Below are positions 7,823 to 15,689 of a DNA stretch of 64,000 nucleotides, one piece after another; position 1 is the first letter of the stretch; each line of letters opens with the position of its first letter. This DNA is from CAMBDS01 sp964355675 (GTDB lineage Bacteria > Electryoneota > AABM5-125-24 > Hatepunaeales > Hatepunaeaceae), in NCBI GenBank assembly GCA_964355675.1, contig CAYHEC010000009.1:1-64000 (forward strand), written 5' to 3'. The notes under the pieces are model-generated. The model did not search any database. It saw nothing but the letters and a program-made list of their open reading frames with translations, and was not told where the DNA came from. A program made the translations under genes and the position numbers.

Positions 7823-9022
7823 CTAAACATTTCCTCGCCGTCGCTGTTCCTCCTCGATGGAGACAAACAGCGCCATGAAATTGCCCTTGCCGAACGAAAT
7901 CGCACCTTTGCGCTGAATAATTTCGAAGAACAGCGTCGGACGATCTTCGACTGGTTTGGTAAATAGTTGCAGTAAGTACCCCCGGTCGTCCCGGTCAACG
8001 AGAATGCCAAGTTTCGCCAGCGCTTCGACATCTTCGTCGATGTCGCCGACTCGACGGATAAGGTCTTCATAGTAGCTGTCCGGCACATAGAGGAACTCGA
8101 CGCCGGCGTTTTTCATCCGGGTAATCGACGCGATGATGTTATCGGTGTGGATGGCAATATGTTGCACGCCGGGAGTATGATAATAGTCGATGTACTCCTG
8201 AATCTGGCTCTTCATCAGGCCGGGAGCCGGTTCGTTGATCGGCATTTTCACTACGCCGTTCTGGCTCGACATCACCATCGATCGGAGCGCTGAATAGTCT
8301 GTCGAGATGTCCTGATCGTCGAAGGTGGCAAGAAGCTTGAAGCCGAAGACTTTGTTGTACCAGTCAACCCAGTGCTCCATTCGACCGTCTTCGACGTTGG
8401 TGACGATGTGATCGATGAACTGGAGGTCGCCGGGGGCGGTGATGCGAACAGGCTCGCGACGCGCTTGATAACCGGGCAGGAAGGCTCCCTTGTAATTCTG
8501 GTCGCTGATGAGACGGTAGCAAGTATCACCGAACGCCTTGATACCGGCGATTACAACTTCGCCGTATTCATCTTTGAAAGTGGTCGGTTCCAATTCGGGC
8601 TTGGCGCCGTTCCTGACGAGAGTCTCGAAAGCCTTTTTGGCATCAGCAACCCGGTAGGAGATCATCGCCACGCCGTCACCATGAAGGAGGTGGTGGCGGC
8701 CGATGGGACTGTCTGGGCCGAGGGCGGTGGTCAGGACGATGCGGATGTCGCCCTGCTGGAGCACGTAACTGGCGCGGTCGCGCACTCCGGTCTCTGGCCC
8801 TGCGTAAGCGACCAGCTTAAACCCGAAGGCTTCGCGGTAGAAGTAGGCTGATTGCAGGGCGTTGCCTGCCCAAATCTCGAAGTGATGGACACGCTCAACA
8901 TCGATGGCATCGGGCTGGTGGTATTTATACTGAGGCTGAAAGATGCCATATTTGCCGCCGCTTTTCATCAGTTGTTTTTCTTCGGCGGTCAGGATGGGGG
9001 GGGGAAGTAATTCTACGGGCAT
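7823..9022 (-). CDS. hppD: 4-Hydroxyphenylpyruvate dioxygenase
   Basis: Converts 4-hydroxyphenylpyruvate and O2 to homogentisate and CO2, feeding hmgA. 399 residues. Two VOC domains are visible (about 42-165 and 200-385). The Fe(II) ligands are readable in the second: His205 (FIDHIVTNV), His288 (GVQHIAIHT) and Glu367 (LFFEIIQRKG). The C-terminal block GKGNFMALFVSIEEEQRRRG is the conserved helix that gates the active site. A heptamer array lies just before the start codon. Confidence 0.95.
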   Translation of the reverse strand: MPVELLPPPILTAEEKQLMKSGGKYGIFQPQYKYHQPDAIDVERVHHFEIWAGNALQSAYFYREAFGFKLVAYAGPETGVRDRASYVLQQGDIRIVLTTALGPDSPIGRHHLLHGDGVAMISYRVADAKKAFETLVRNGAKPELEPTTFKDEYGEVVIAGIKAFGDTCYRLISDQNYKGAFLPGYQARREPVRITAPGDLQFIDHIVTNVEDGRMEHWVDWYNKVFGFKLLATFDDQDISTDYSALRSMVMSSQNGVVKMPINEPAPGLMKSQIQEYIDYYHTPGVQHIAIHTDNIIASITRMKNAGVEFLYVPDSYYEDLIRRVGDIDEDVEALAKLGILVDRDDRGYLLQLFTKPVEDRPTLFFEIIQRKGAISFGKGNFMALFVSIEEEQRRRGNV

Positions 9023-9024
9023 GG

Positions 9025-9054
9025 TAATTTTGGATTTTAGATTTTGGATTTTGG
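9025..9054. repeat. Heptamer tandem array upstream of hppD
   Basis: Four units (ATTTTGG, ATTTTAG, ATTTTGG, ATTTTGG) immediately 5' of hppD on the minus strand. Confidence 0.8.
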
Positions 9055-9067
9055 AAAAAGAGAAAAC

Positions 9068-9099
9068 AGATATCCTTCACTACGTTCAGGATGAATCTC
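9068..9099. repeat. Dispersed TCCTTCAC-TTCAGGA element
   Basis: Imperfect palindrome (GATATCCTTCACTACGTTCA then GGATGAATCT). A copy in opposite orientation is at 50839-50873 and a degenerate one at 60848-60912. Confidence 0.75.
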
Positions 9100-9126
9100 T
9101 TAATGTAATCTGTACTGATTAGTAGC

Positions 9127-9840
9127 TTAAATTTGTTTGATAATTTGCTCGAATTCAGCCCAGATCTTGACCGTCAAGTCCGGTTCGGGCTGGCAGAGCG
9201 GTTTGTTATCACCATTGTACCAGACGGCTGTCAAGCCGACTCCCTGCGCGCCAATTATGTCGGCATCCGGTTTATCGCCGATAAACCAAACTTTCTCACG
9301 AGGCAAACCGAGCCGTGCAATAGCGGTTTCAAAGATTTCGGGATGTGGTTTTCGGAAGCCGTAATCTGCTGAAGAGATCAAGAAATCAAAATAGTGGTCA
9401 ATCCCGTTCTCGTGGAGCAACCACTCGAGTGTCTCACCATGATTTGACGAATTTGAGACAACGCCCATCTTCACACCCGACGCATGAAGCAGGGAAAGAG
9501 CATCTACCAATCCGTCGAAGCACTTGACAACGAGACTGTGCGTGAAGAATTCCTTTTCCAGATCGATCCAGCTCAGAGAACAGGTTAAGCCGAGTCTGTC
9601 GTACAGATTGCGATGGAAGACCTCGAAGGTGACTTCGTAGTTATATTCCAAACGGATTTGTTCAGACGATTTCCCGAGCGCATCGCCGATACGTCTGACT
9701 TCATCATAATCGATGGTTTTGGCTTGATCCGTCAAGGATAATAAGCGTCGAACACCGGGTTCCAGTTCGAACTTGACTGTTTGAAGCAACGTATCTCCCA
9801 GATCGAAAAGGATACCGGAAGGTCGGGTAAGAGATTTCAA
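9127..9840 (-). CDS. HAD-superfamily phosphatase
   Basis: 237 residues starting with TTG. All four HAD motifs are visible: FDLGDTL (residues 12-18, nucleophile Asp13 and Asp16), VSNSSNHG (motif II Ser), FRKPHPEIF (motif III Lys) and WFIGDKPDADIIGA (motif IV). The all-alpha cap between motifs I and II fits subclass I (phosphoglycolate phosphatase/haloacid dehalogenase type). The substrate is not predictable. Confidence 0.88.
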   Translation of the reverse strand: MKSLTRPSGILFDLGDTLLQTVKFELEPGVRRLLSLTDQAKTIDYDEVRRIGDALGKSSEQIRLEYNYEVTFEVFHRNLYDRLGLTCSLSWIDLEKEFFTHSLVVKCFDGLVDALSLLHASGVKMGVVSNSSNHGETLEWLLHENGIDHYFDFLISSADYGFRKPHPEIFETAIARLGLPREKVWFIGDKPDADIIGAQGVGLTAVWYNGDNKPLCQPEPDLTVKIWAEFEQIIKQI

Positions 9841-9894
9841 GTATTGATCAAGAATTTCAATTTGTTATGTTCTGTCAGCCCGAAGGGAGTCAAT

Positions 9895-9961
9895 CGCGGA
9901 CGAGGGCGTCCGCGTGAATAGTTTCCAAGCCATCAGGGGCGGACAAGAGTGTCCGCCCTCC
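9895..9961. repeat. Two palindromic elements
   Basis: 9895-9914: CGCGGACGAGGGCGTCCGCG, the family also seen at 37669, 41516, 41559, 48241, 61996 and 62038. 9935-9961: GGCGGACAAGAGTGTCCGCC core, shared with 35391 and 35439. Confidence 0.85.
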
Positions 9962-10002
9962 AGAGATGCTATTGGCTGACGGCTTGCGGAATACTATGCA
10001 GA

Positions 10003-10509
10003 TTAATGACCGGGCTTATCCATACCAACCGGCATCATGTTGATGTAGGGGGTCACAGGTTTTGCGCCGGGGGGGAGGTTGGCGGGGGGTTCCTCGCCCT
10101 TCAAATCCAGTGATTTAATGTAAGCATAAATCGAATGAAAATCTTCATCCGACATACCTTTTAGATTATCGGCGGGCATTGGCGGAAGCAGGGTTCCGCT
10201 CTTAATGAGTTGAATCCACTGTGTTGCAGTATATTTGGCAACCGAGCGGCGAAGATTACGAGCATAACTGGTGCCCCAAGGTCCATTCCAGCCGATAGAA
10301 ACGCCTGTCAGCCATTCGGACTCGGGGATCTTGCCGGGGGCAAAGAGCCACCCCGGAGTGTGGCAGTCGTTGCAACCGGCAACTAGAACCAGATAACGGC
10401 CAGCTTCAACCGGTGATTTCGCCATGACATGCGGAGCGCTGTCGGCGGCCAGACCTATCGAAGCGATTGAAATTGAAGCAACAATTGTTGCGATTATTGA
10501 TTTTAGCAT
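10003..10509 (-). CDS. Periplasmic mono-haem cytochrome c
   Basis: 168 residues with a signal peptide (MLKSIIATIVASISIASIGL, cleavage near AADSA). A single haem-attachment motif CNDCH is at 46-50, and later Met residues (LPPMPADNLKGMSDED) include the likely axial ligand. The order haem, then a Trp/Tyr-rich stretch, then the PPMP loop is typical of small class I cytochromes c. AAGG precedes the start. It may carry electrons for oxidative catabolism, but no partner is encoded next to it. Confidence 0.88.
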   Translation of the reverse strand: MLKSIIATIVASISIASIGLAADSAPHVMAKSPVEAGRYLVLVAGCNDCHTPGWLFAPGKIPESEWLTGVSIGWNGPWGTSYARNLRRSVAKYTATQWIQLIKSGTLLPPMPADNLKGMSDEDFHSIYAYIKSLDLKGEEPPANLPPGAKPVTPYINMMPVGMDKPGH

Positions 10510-10550
10510 TTAGCATCCTTTATTTTTTATCCCCCACCAGTTCTCTCTTC

Positions 10551-11252
10551 CTACTTCACCGGGAGAAGATCATCAGTCGGAATAAAATCAAGTCCCGGGT
10601 CGATCTGGGCGATCTTGACGCCGGGTTGGCGAAGATGATAAGCGTAATTTAAGTAAATTAACAGCGAGGTCAAGCCTTCCACCGTCCGGCATACTTCCCC
10701 TGATCCAACGTCGTAAGAGTTAAGTTTCATTTCTCTCAACAGTCCCATAACACGGTGCTTGGAGGATAGATCGTCGCCCATGACAAGGATGTCGCAGTTG
10801 GAAGGCTTCTTATAATTAAGCAGAGCAGTTGCTGAAATGTTCTTCATTGCGCCTACGACTTCAGCAACCCCGGAGAGGATTGCTTGCGCCTGTTGGGTAG
10901 CCGAACCTTCACGCGGCCAGAGGTTTTCAATCTGGTTCTTCGGATCGACGGGCGCGGTGACATCGACGACGATTTTGCCTTTGACAAACGGCTTGATTGC
11001 TTCCAGTGTTTCGACATGGGCGGTCATCGGGACGGTGACAAAGATCATATCCGCGCTATCTGCGGCGATTTCGTTAGTCGCGGCAGAGAAAAGATCTTTG
11101 GGAAGGTCAAGGGCTATGGGGAGTTTCTCGGCAAGCGCCAGGGCTCGATCCACATTACGTGAGCCGATCAAGGCGGTATGCCCAGCTGAGGCGATCCTGA
11201 CGGCTACACCGGCTCCCTGCCAGCCGGTTCCACCGATAACGGCGATAATCAT
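10551..11252 (-). CDS. NADPH-dependent F420 reductase-like Rossmann protein
   Basis: 233 residues. The Rossmann loop GGTGWQGAGVAVRIASAGH (residues 7-25), then LIGSRNVDRA, FVTVPMTAH and the C-terminal MGDDLSSKHRVMGLLREM resemble archaeal and actinobacterial NADPH:F420 oxidoreductases (NpdG/Fno). It directly follows a luciferase-like oxidoreductase gene on the same strand, a pairing common in F420-using organisms. No cofactor F420 biosynthesis gene is in the window, so F420 use is an inference; a generic NADP reductase is the alternative. Confidence 0.75.
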   Translation of the reverse strand: MIIAVIGGTGWQGAGVAVRIASAGHTALIGSRNVDRALALAEKLPIALDLPKDLFSAATNEIAADSADMIFVTVPMTAHVETLEAIKPFVKGKIVVDVTAPVDPKNQIENLWPREGSATQQAQAILSGVAEVVGAMKNISATALLNYKKPSNCDILVMGDDLSSKHRVMGLLREMKLNSYDVGSGEVCRTVEGLTSLLIYLNYAYHLRQPGVKIAQIDPGLDFIPTDDLLPVK

Positions 11253-11262
11253 TCGTGCAACC

Positions 11263-11339
11263 TTCTGTCACCGCCCTGCCGGTGACAGAAACACGGCAAG
11301 GTTGTATTCATTTCTGTCGCCGACGGGGCGGCGACAGAA
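11263..11339. repeat. Two TTCTGTC palindromes
   Basis: 11263-11290 has arms TTCTGTCACC/GGTGACAGAA. 11312-11339 has arms TTCTGTCGCC/GGCGACAGAA. Another copy is at 58123-58150. Confidence 0.85.
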
Positions 11340-11361
11340 GTCAACAAACTTTCGCATTTTT

Positions 11362-12372
11362 TCATTCTTGCGCATCCTTCAAGCGCGGCAGGACATCTTC
11401 ACGCATCCTCTTCATGGTCTTTACAACCTCGGATATTGGCATGGCTCCGAAATTAAAGATGAACATCAATTGATCGACGCCGGTGTCGATTAACCGCTGT
11501 AATGACGCGGCAACTTCATCGGGGTTTCCGATAGCGACAACTCCGCGGTGGATACATTCATCGTAAGAAGCATGGCGGGCGTAGAGGCGGCTGTAAATAT
11601 ATTTCTCAAGGTGCTTTCTGCCGAGGGCGTCCTCGCTCCAGGTCTGGTCGCTAACGTGGGTGTGGACTGCGGCGAGAATTTCTCCCTTGCCTTCGTTGCC
11701 AGATTCCTTCCAACCCTTGCGATAATTATCATAGATTGGTTTCAATTCATCGACATTATCGACAGTTGCGTAAGGAATGGTCATAATTTGATAGCCTCTT
11801 TTACCGATATAATAAGAAGCTACCTCCGACAGAACGGCGATGGCCAGTTCGAGTTTTCGGCCCTGATAGGTGGTCAGATTGAGCTTAACATTTTTATAGT
11901 TATAGAATTGTCCCGCATAACTGAAGCGTTCACCTTTGAGCGCCAGCTCCATAATTGCCAGAGTCTCATCGAATCGTTCCCGTTTTTGAGCTGGAGACAG
12001 CGAAAATCCCTCGAATTCGTGCATGAGGTAACCGCTACCCACGCCAAGAATCAATCGACCGCGCGACAACTGATCTACCATCGCCCATTGTTCGGCAATA
12101 AGCAGGGGATTGTGAAAGGTAAGCAGTGAAACAGCTGGGCCAAGCTTGATCTTCGATGACTTCATGGCGGCGGCGGCAAACAGTACTGCCGGATCGGGAA
12201 CGAGGCCGTATTCGTGAAAATGATGTTCGGCGTTAAAATAGGCGTAATAACCGTATTCTTCGGCAAGCTGGATTAGTTCGACCTGCTCTTCCAGGAAACG
12301 AGTTGGATCGGTCTGAACGTCGGGGTAATAGTCTGATACTGAAAACAACGAGAATTTCAAGTGTTCCTCCAT
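11362..12372 (-). CDS. Luciferase-like (LLM class) flavin-dependent oxidoreductase
   Basis: 336 residues with the TIM-barrel signatures of the bacterial luciferase superfamily: EEYGYYAYFNAEHHFHEYG (about 38-56), KIKLGPAVSLLTFHNPLLIAEQ, LSRGRLILGVGSGY, and a C-terminal GNPDEVAASLQRLIDTGVDQ. Members use FMN or F420 to oxidise or reduce small molecules. Together with the adjacent F420-reductase-like gene it may form a small redox module. The substrate is not known. Confidence 0.85.
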   Translation of the reverse strand: MEEHLKFSLFSVSDYYPDVQTDPTRFLEEQVELIQLAEEYGYYAYFNAEHHFHEYGLVPDPAVLFAAAAMKSSKIKLGPAVSLLTFHNPLLIAEQWAMVDQLSRGRLILGVGSGYLMHEFEGFSLSPAQKRERFDETLAIMELALKGERFSYAGQFYNYKNVKLNLTTYQGRKLELAIAVLSEVASYYIGKRGYQIMTIPYATVDNVDELKPIYDNYRKGWKESGNEGKGEILAAVHTHVSDQTWSEDALGRKHLEKYIYSRLYARHASYDECIHRGVVAIGNPDEVAASLQRLIDTGVDQLMFIFNFGAMPISEVVKTMKRMREDVLPRLKDAQE

Positions 12373-12414
12373 AGGGGATGGGATTTATGAATAAGACGAT
12401 CCAATAGTTAACGT

Positions 12415-12770
12415 CTCTTGGAGGGAGGGCTTTCAATCCGCCGTCACCGTTAAGGTAGAGGCTACGAGCTCGACAAGAGCGGACTGAAAGAGTTCGTTGA
12501 TTTATTCGCTTGAGACGCCAATTCGGACAAGATTCTCTTGGAGGGGGGGCTTCAGCCCGCCCTTGTTTGTGCTTGATTGTCCTTTAGGGGGGGGCTTCAG
12601 CCCGCCCTTGTTTGTGCTTGATCGTCCTTTAGGGGGGGCTGAAGCCCCCCCTCCAAGAGGATCAAATCTCTACTCGAACGAATAAATCAACGAACTCTGA
12701 AAGTCCGCCCTCCAAGAGTCAAAACTATCTATGACACAGCTGTCAGGTGAGGGCACATGACAGCAGAAGA
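12415..12770. repeat. Compound nested inverted and direct repeat cluster, no gene
   Basis: Outer arms GAGTTCGTTGATTTATTCG (12490-12508) and its exact inverse (12679-12697) enclose about 170 bp. Inside are two direct copies of about 44 bp (GGGGGCTTCAGCCCGCCCTT and following bases, near 12546 and 12589) and the palindrome GGCTGAAGCC. Outside are further GGAGGGCGG half-elements and a CTGTCAnGTGA palindrome at 12735-12765. An ORF through this stretch is only translated repeat. Confidence 0.8.
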
Positions 12771-12773
12771 GAT

Positions 12774-13373
12774 TTACTTATCGATACTCTTCGAGTAATC
12801 CGAGTAGCATTGATAGAGGTCATCGATATTCATAGTATCGAAGCCGTCGAAAGCCTGTCCATCAGGTCCGGGCAGTCGTTGCACAAACTCGATGAATGTG
12901 CCGAAGGGAACCTTGGGAGTGATAAACATCTGGCGGAGTGCGGCTCCGTGGGTATTCTTGTAGGTGAGAACCGGGGTCATGAAATCCCACCCTAATTTCT
13001 TCATCTCAATGAATAACGACTCCATTTCGACTTCAGGGTCGATGTTGTAAGCCGTGTGCTGAACGCCTTCACCGTAACGGCGAACATATTCGTTGACAGG
13101 GGAATGAGGATCTTGTGAGATCGACAGGCCAGTCATCGTCGCCCAGGGATATTCGGCGGTTGAGCCACTGACTAAGGCAATATGGGTTGCCGGCCAGCGT
13201 GGGCAGAAGAGGCGGACGTGCTCTTTGAAGCCGAGCTTGGTCCATCGTTCGATAAAGTTCTTCTCACGATCAAAATTCGTAACGTAGGTGATGTGATCGA
13301 TGTGCCTGATGCTTTTTAAGATTTCAGATGAACCGTGTGATGTGGCTGATCCGGTTGCCGGAGGTGCGAACAT
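12774..13373 (-). CDS. HPPD-like single-domain VOC dioxygenase
   Basis: 199 residues from the ATG at 13373, chosen over an earlier start at 13412 because GGAGAA lies just upstream. It keeps an HPPD-like metal triad, numbered from the longer frame: His40 (RHIDHITYV), His119 (GVQHTAYN) and Glu175 (GTFIEFVQRL). It has only one VOC pair instead of HPPD's two domains. The similarity to the catalytic half of HPPD suggests a 2-His-1-Glu iron dioxygenase, perhaps acting as a dimer. It closes the minus-strand catabolic region and diverges from the fumarase/aspartase gene. Confidence 0.75.
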   Translation of the reverse strand: MFAPPATGSATSHGSSEILKSIRHIDHITYVTNFDREKNFIERWTKLGFKEHVRLFCPRWPATHIALVSGSTAEYPWATMTGLSISQDPHSPVNEYVRRYGEGVQHTAYNIDPEVEMESLFIEMKKLGWDFMTPVLTYKNTHGAALRQMFITPKVPFGTFIEFVQRLPGPDGQAFDGFDTMNIDDLYQCYSDYSKSIDK

Positions 13374-13543
13374 GGAAGTTCTCCAATTGTGATGTCGAAA
13401 ATTCATTTTCAACTGCGGATGGCAGTTGGTTCTCGTTCAATAATAGGGATACGAATTGGTTATGGGATGGTTTGAAGAACAAGAGCCTATTAAGGTGGAG
13501 CTGTGATTTGGTCTTTAATTAGGTTGTCCGACTCCAAATAGAT

Positions 13544-13571
13544 TTGCATTTTGTGTACGATTTGTTATAAT
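13544..13571 (+). promoter_or_regulatory. Sigma-70-type promoter of the fumarase/aspartase gene
   Basis: TTGCAT at 13544-13549 and TATAAT at 13566-13571 with 16-bp spacing, in an AT-rich divergent intergenic region about 90 bp before the ATG at 13661. The intergenic region itself shows no repeats. Confidence 0.6.
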
Positions 13572-13660
13572 ATACTGGAGCGGTTAGAGGGCGTGTTTTA
13601 ACCTCTCTTCATAGCCGACCCAATCGGTTGACACAATTGCCATAAAATTTGGATAGATAT

Positions 13661-15058
13661 ATGCACTCATTCCGTTTGGAAAAGGACTCGCTGGGTGAAG
13701 TCGAGGTTCCAACAGGCGCACTCTACGGTGCACAAACAGCTCGCGCTGTCGCTAATTTTCCCATCTCCGGCATTGGACCGCATCGCTGGTTTGTAAGGGC
13801 AACACTGGAGCTTAAGAAAGCTTGTGCTCGCGCCAACGGTGACGTAGGAGCTTTAAAACCGGAACAGGCCGAAGCGATCATTCAGGCTTGTGACAGACTG
13901 TTGTCGGGGGAATTTCCTGGCACTTTTGTCGTCGATATTTATCAAGCCGGGGCTGGAACGTCTCATAATATGAACGCTAATGAGGCAATCGCTAACCTCG
14001 CCGAAGAGATACTTGGCGGCCAGCGCGGTCAGTACAAGCTAATTAATCCTAACGATCATGTCAACTACGGCCAATCCACCAACGACACCATTCCCTCTTC
14101 GATTCGGGTGGCGGCTTTGCTGGGGCTTGCTGAAAGTTTACTGCCGAGTCTTGACGAATTGACGTCGTCATTCGAAGTTCTATCGCTAAGATATGCTGAC
14201 TCAGTAAAGTCAGGTCGGACTCACCTGCAGGACGCTGTACCGATCACCTACGGCCAGGAATTCGGCGGGTGGGCGTCGGCCTTAAAGGCGGCTCACCGAC
14301 GGCTGGGCGACGCCCAGTATCACTTGCGCGAGCTTCCGCTTGGCGGTTCGGCGGTGGGAACTGGTCTTGGGAGCGAAAACGGCTACCGGAGCAGGGCGGT
14401 GAAGCACCTCAGCGAACAGACAAATCTGCCGCTGGTTAACGCGCATGATCTGTTTGCGGCGATGTGGTCGCTGACGCCGCTAACCAATCTGATGGGATCA
14501 TTGCGAGACCTTGCGCTTGATCTCGGCAAGATCTGCGACGACATCCGGCTATTGGTTTCGGGACCGAGGACAGGATTCGGCGAGCTGAACCTTCCGGCTG
14601 TCCAGCCCGGTTCGTCGATCATGCCCGGAAAGGTCAATCCGGTGCTTTGTGAGATGACGAACATGGTTTGTTACCAGATTCGGGGGCTTGATGTTGCGGT
14701 AGCGGGGGCGGCGGCAGGCGGACAACTTCAACTTAATGTGATGATGCCACTGCTGGCGTTCGACATACCTCATGCCATTGAAATTCTTGGTAATGCGATG
14801 CACTACCTTTCGACTAAGTGCATCGACGGAATTACAGTCGAGACGGAGCGAGGTGAGGCGTTCGCCGGGTCGTCGTTGGCGCTGGTGACGGCGCTGAACC
14901 GGAAAATCGGCTATGCGGCGGCGGCGGAGATCGCCAAAAAAGCGATCAAGGAGGACATCGCAGTGACGGAAGCGGTGAAGCGGTCGGGGAAGTTCAGCGA
15001 GGCAGAGATGAAGGACTTGCTTGATCTACTTAATATGACCCGACAGCCGAAGGAGTAG
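13661..15058 (+). CDS. Class II fumarase / aspartate ammonia-lyase family enzyme
   Basis: 465 residues from the ATG at 13661; an in-frame TTG at 13649 is less likely because family members begin with FRLEKDSLGEVEVP. Superfamily blocks are present: AGAGTSHNMNANEAIAN, the active-site region SGRTHLQDAVP, LGGSAVGTGLG, and the signature GSSIMPGKVNP, whose Ser is the catalytic base. The sequence lies between FumC and AspA, so the choice between malate/fumarate and aspartate/fumarate cannot be settled here. It could use the fumarate released by the adjacent tyrosine pathway. Confidence 0.9.
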   Translation: MHSFRLEKDSLGEVEVPTGALYGAQTARAVANFPISGIGPHRWFVRATLELKKACARANGDVGALKPEQAEAIIQACDRLLSGEFPGTFVVDIYQAGAGTSHNMNANEAIANLAEEILGGQRGQYKLINPNDHVNYGQSTNDTIPSSIRVAALLGLAESLLPSLDELTSSFEVLSLRYADSVKSGRTHLQDAVPITYGQEFGGWASALKAAHRRLGDAQYHLRELPLGGSAVGTGLGSENGYRSRAVKHLSEQTNLPLVNAHDLFAAMWSLTPLTNLMGSLRDLALDLGKICDDIRLLVSGPRTGFGELNLPAVQPGSSIMPGKVNPVLCEMTNMVCYQIRGLDVAVAGAAAGGQLQLNVMMPLLAFDIPHAIEILGNAMHYLSTKCIDGITVETERGEAFAGSSLALVTALNRKIGYAAAAEIAKKAIKEDIAVTEAVKRSGKFSEAEMKDLLDLLNMTRQPKE

Positions 15059-15068
15059 GGAGGGGAAG

Positions 15069-15096
15069 TAATTAATAATTAATAATTAATAATTAA
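15069..15096. repeat. Heptamer tandem array
   Basis: About four ATTAATA units just after the lyase stop codon and before its terminator. Confidence 0.8.
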
Positions 15097-15106
15097 GAAG
15101 ACGTGG

Positions 15107-15146
15107 TGTGGTGTCAGATGTTTTCATCTGACACCACATTTTTTTT
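15107..15146 (+). terminator. Intrinsic terminator of the lyase gene
   Basis: Perfect 14-bp stem TGTGGTGTCAGATG with its inverse, TTTT loop, followed by eight T. Confidence 0.9.
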
Positions 15147-15147
15147 G

Positions 15148-15689
15148 GCTGTCACGTGAAGTCACGTGACAGCACGCCAATCAAAGATCTCTTCAAAGCA
15201 AGAGTCTGTCAGAAAATCGAGAGACAAGTTGCGACTTGTCGGTCAGGACGCATGGGTGCATCGCCATGCGCCCGATCTCTATCACAAGGAAATCTTATGA
15301 TTGCAACTCGGTGGAGGTGGGATTGTTCAAAAATATTATATCCAAAATTACTTTCAAACATATGTTGTATGTTATTTATAATAAATGTATTGCATGAATG
15401 TTTATAGAAGAAAAGCGAGTTGTTCTATTTTTGAATGTAAAATATGATGATAAGAATTGAACAATTGTTCAGTTTTTAGCCTCTGTTTGGCACATTGATT
15501 GCGAATTTCATAATTGGAGGTCGAAACGAAATCAACTATTTCGTCCATTGATATAGCGAGATAAGCACAAAGATTGCGCTCTCAAAATCGATGAATTCGT
15601 GCGTAAGTGTGCAGATAATGCGCACTCGAGTTCGTCGTAATCAATGGTTTTCTATAATCGCATCATTTGAACCTTAGGAGGAGACAATC
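15148..15689. other. Intergenic region with one palindrome
   Basis: 15148-15173 is a perfect palindrome (arm GCTGTCACGTG). A degenerate one with ACGCATGGGTGCA lies near 15248-15275. The rest, to 15689, is AT-rich leader sequence; the ORF at 15156-15407 lacks codon structure and was not called. AGGAGG precedes the next gene. Confidence 0.6.

Noticed and set aside
12497..12685. 62-codon ORF
   Set aside because: It is made entirely of dispersed repeats (RGGFSPPLFVLD-type peptide repeated) and has no ribosome-binding site.
15156..15407. 83-codon ORF after the lyase terminator
   Set aside because: It begins in a palindrome, lacks a ribosome-binding site and has no coding-like composition.
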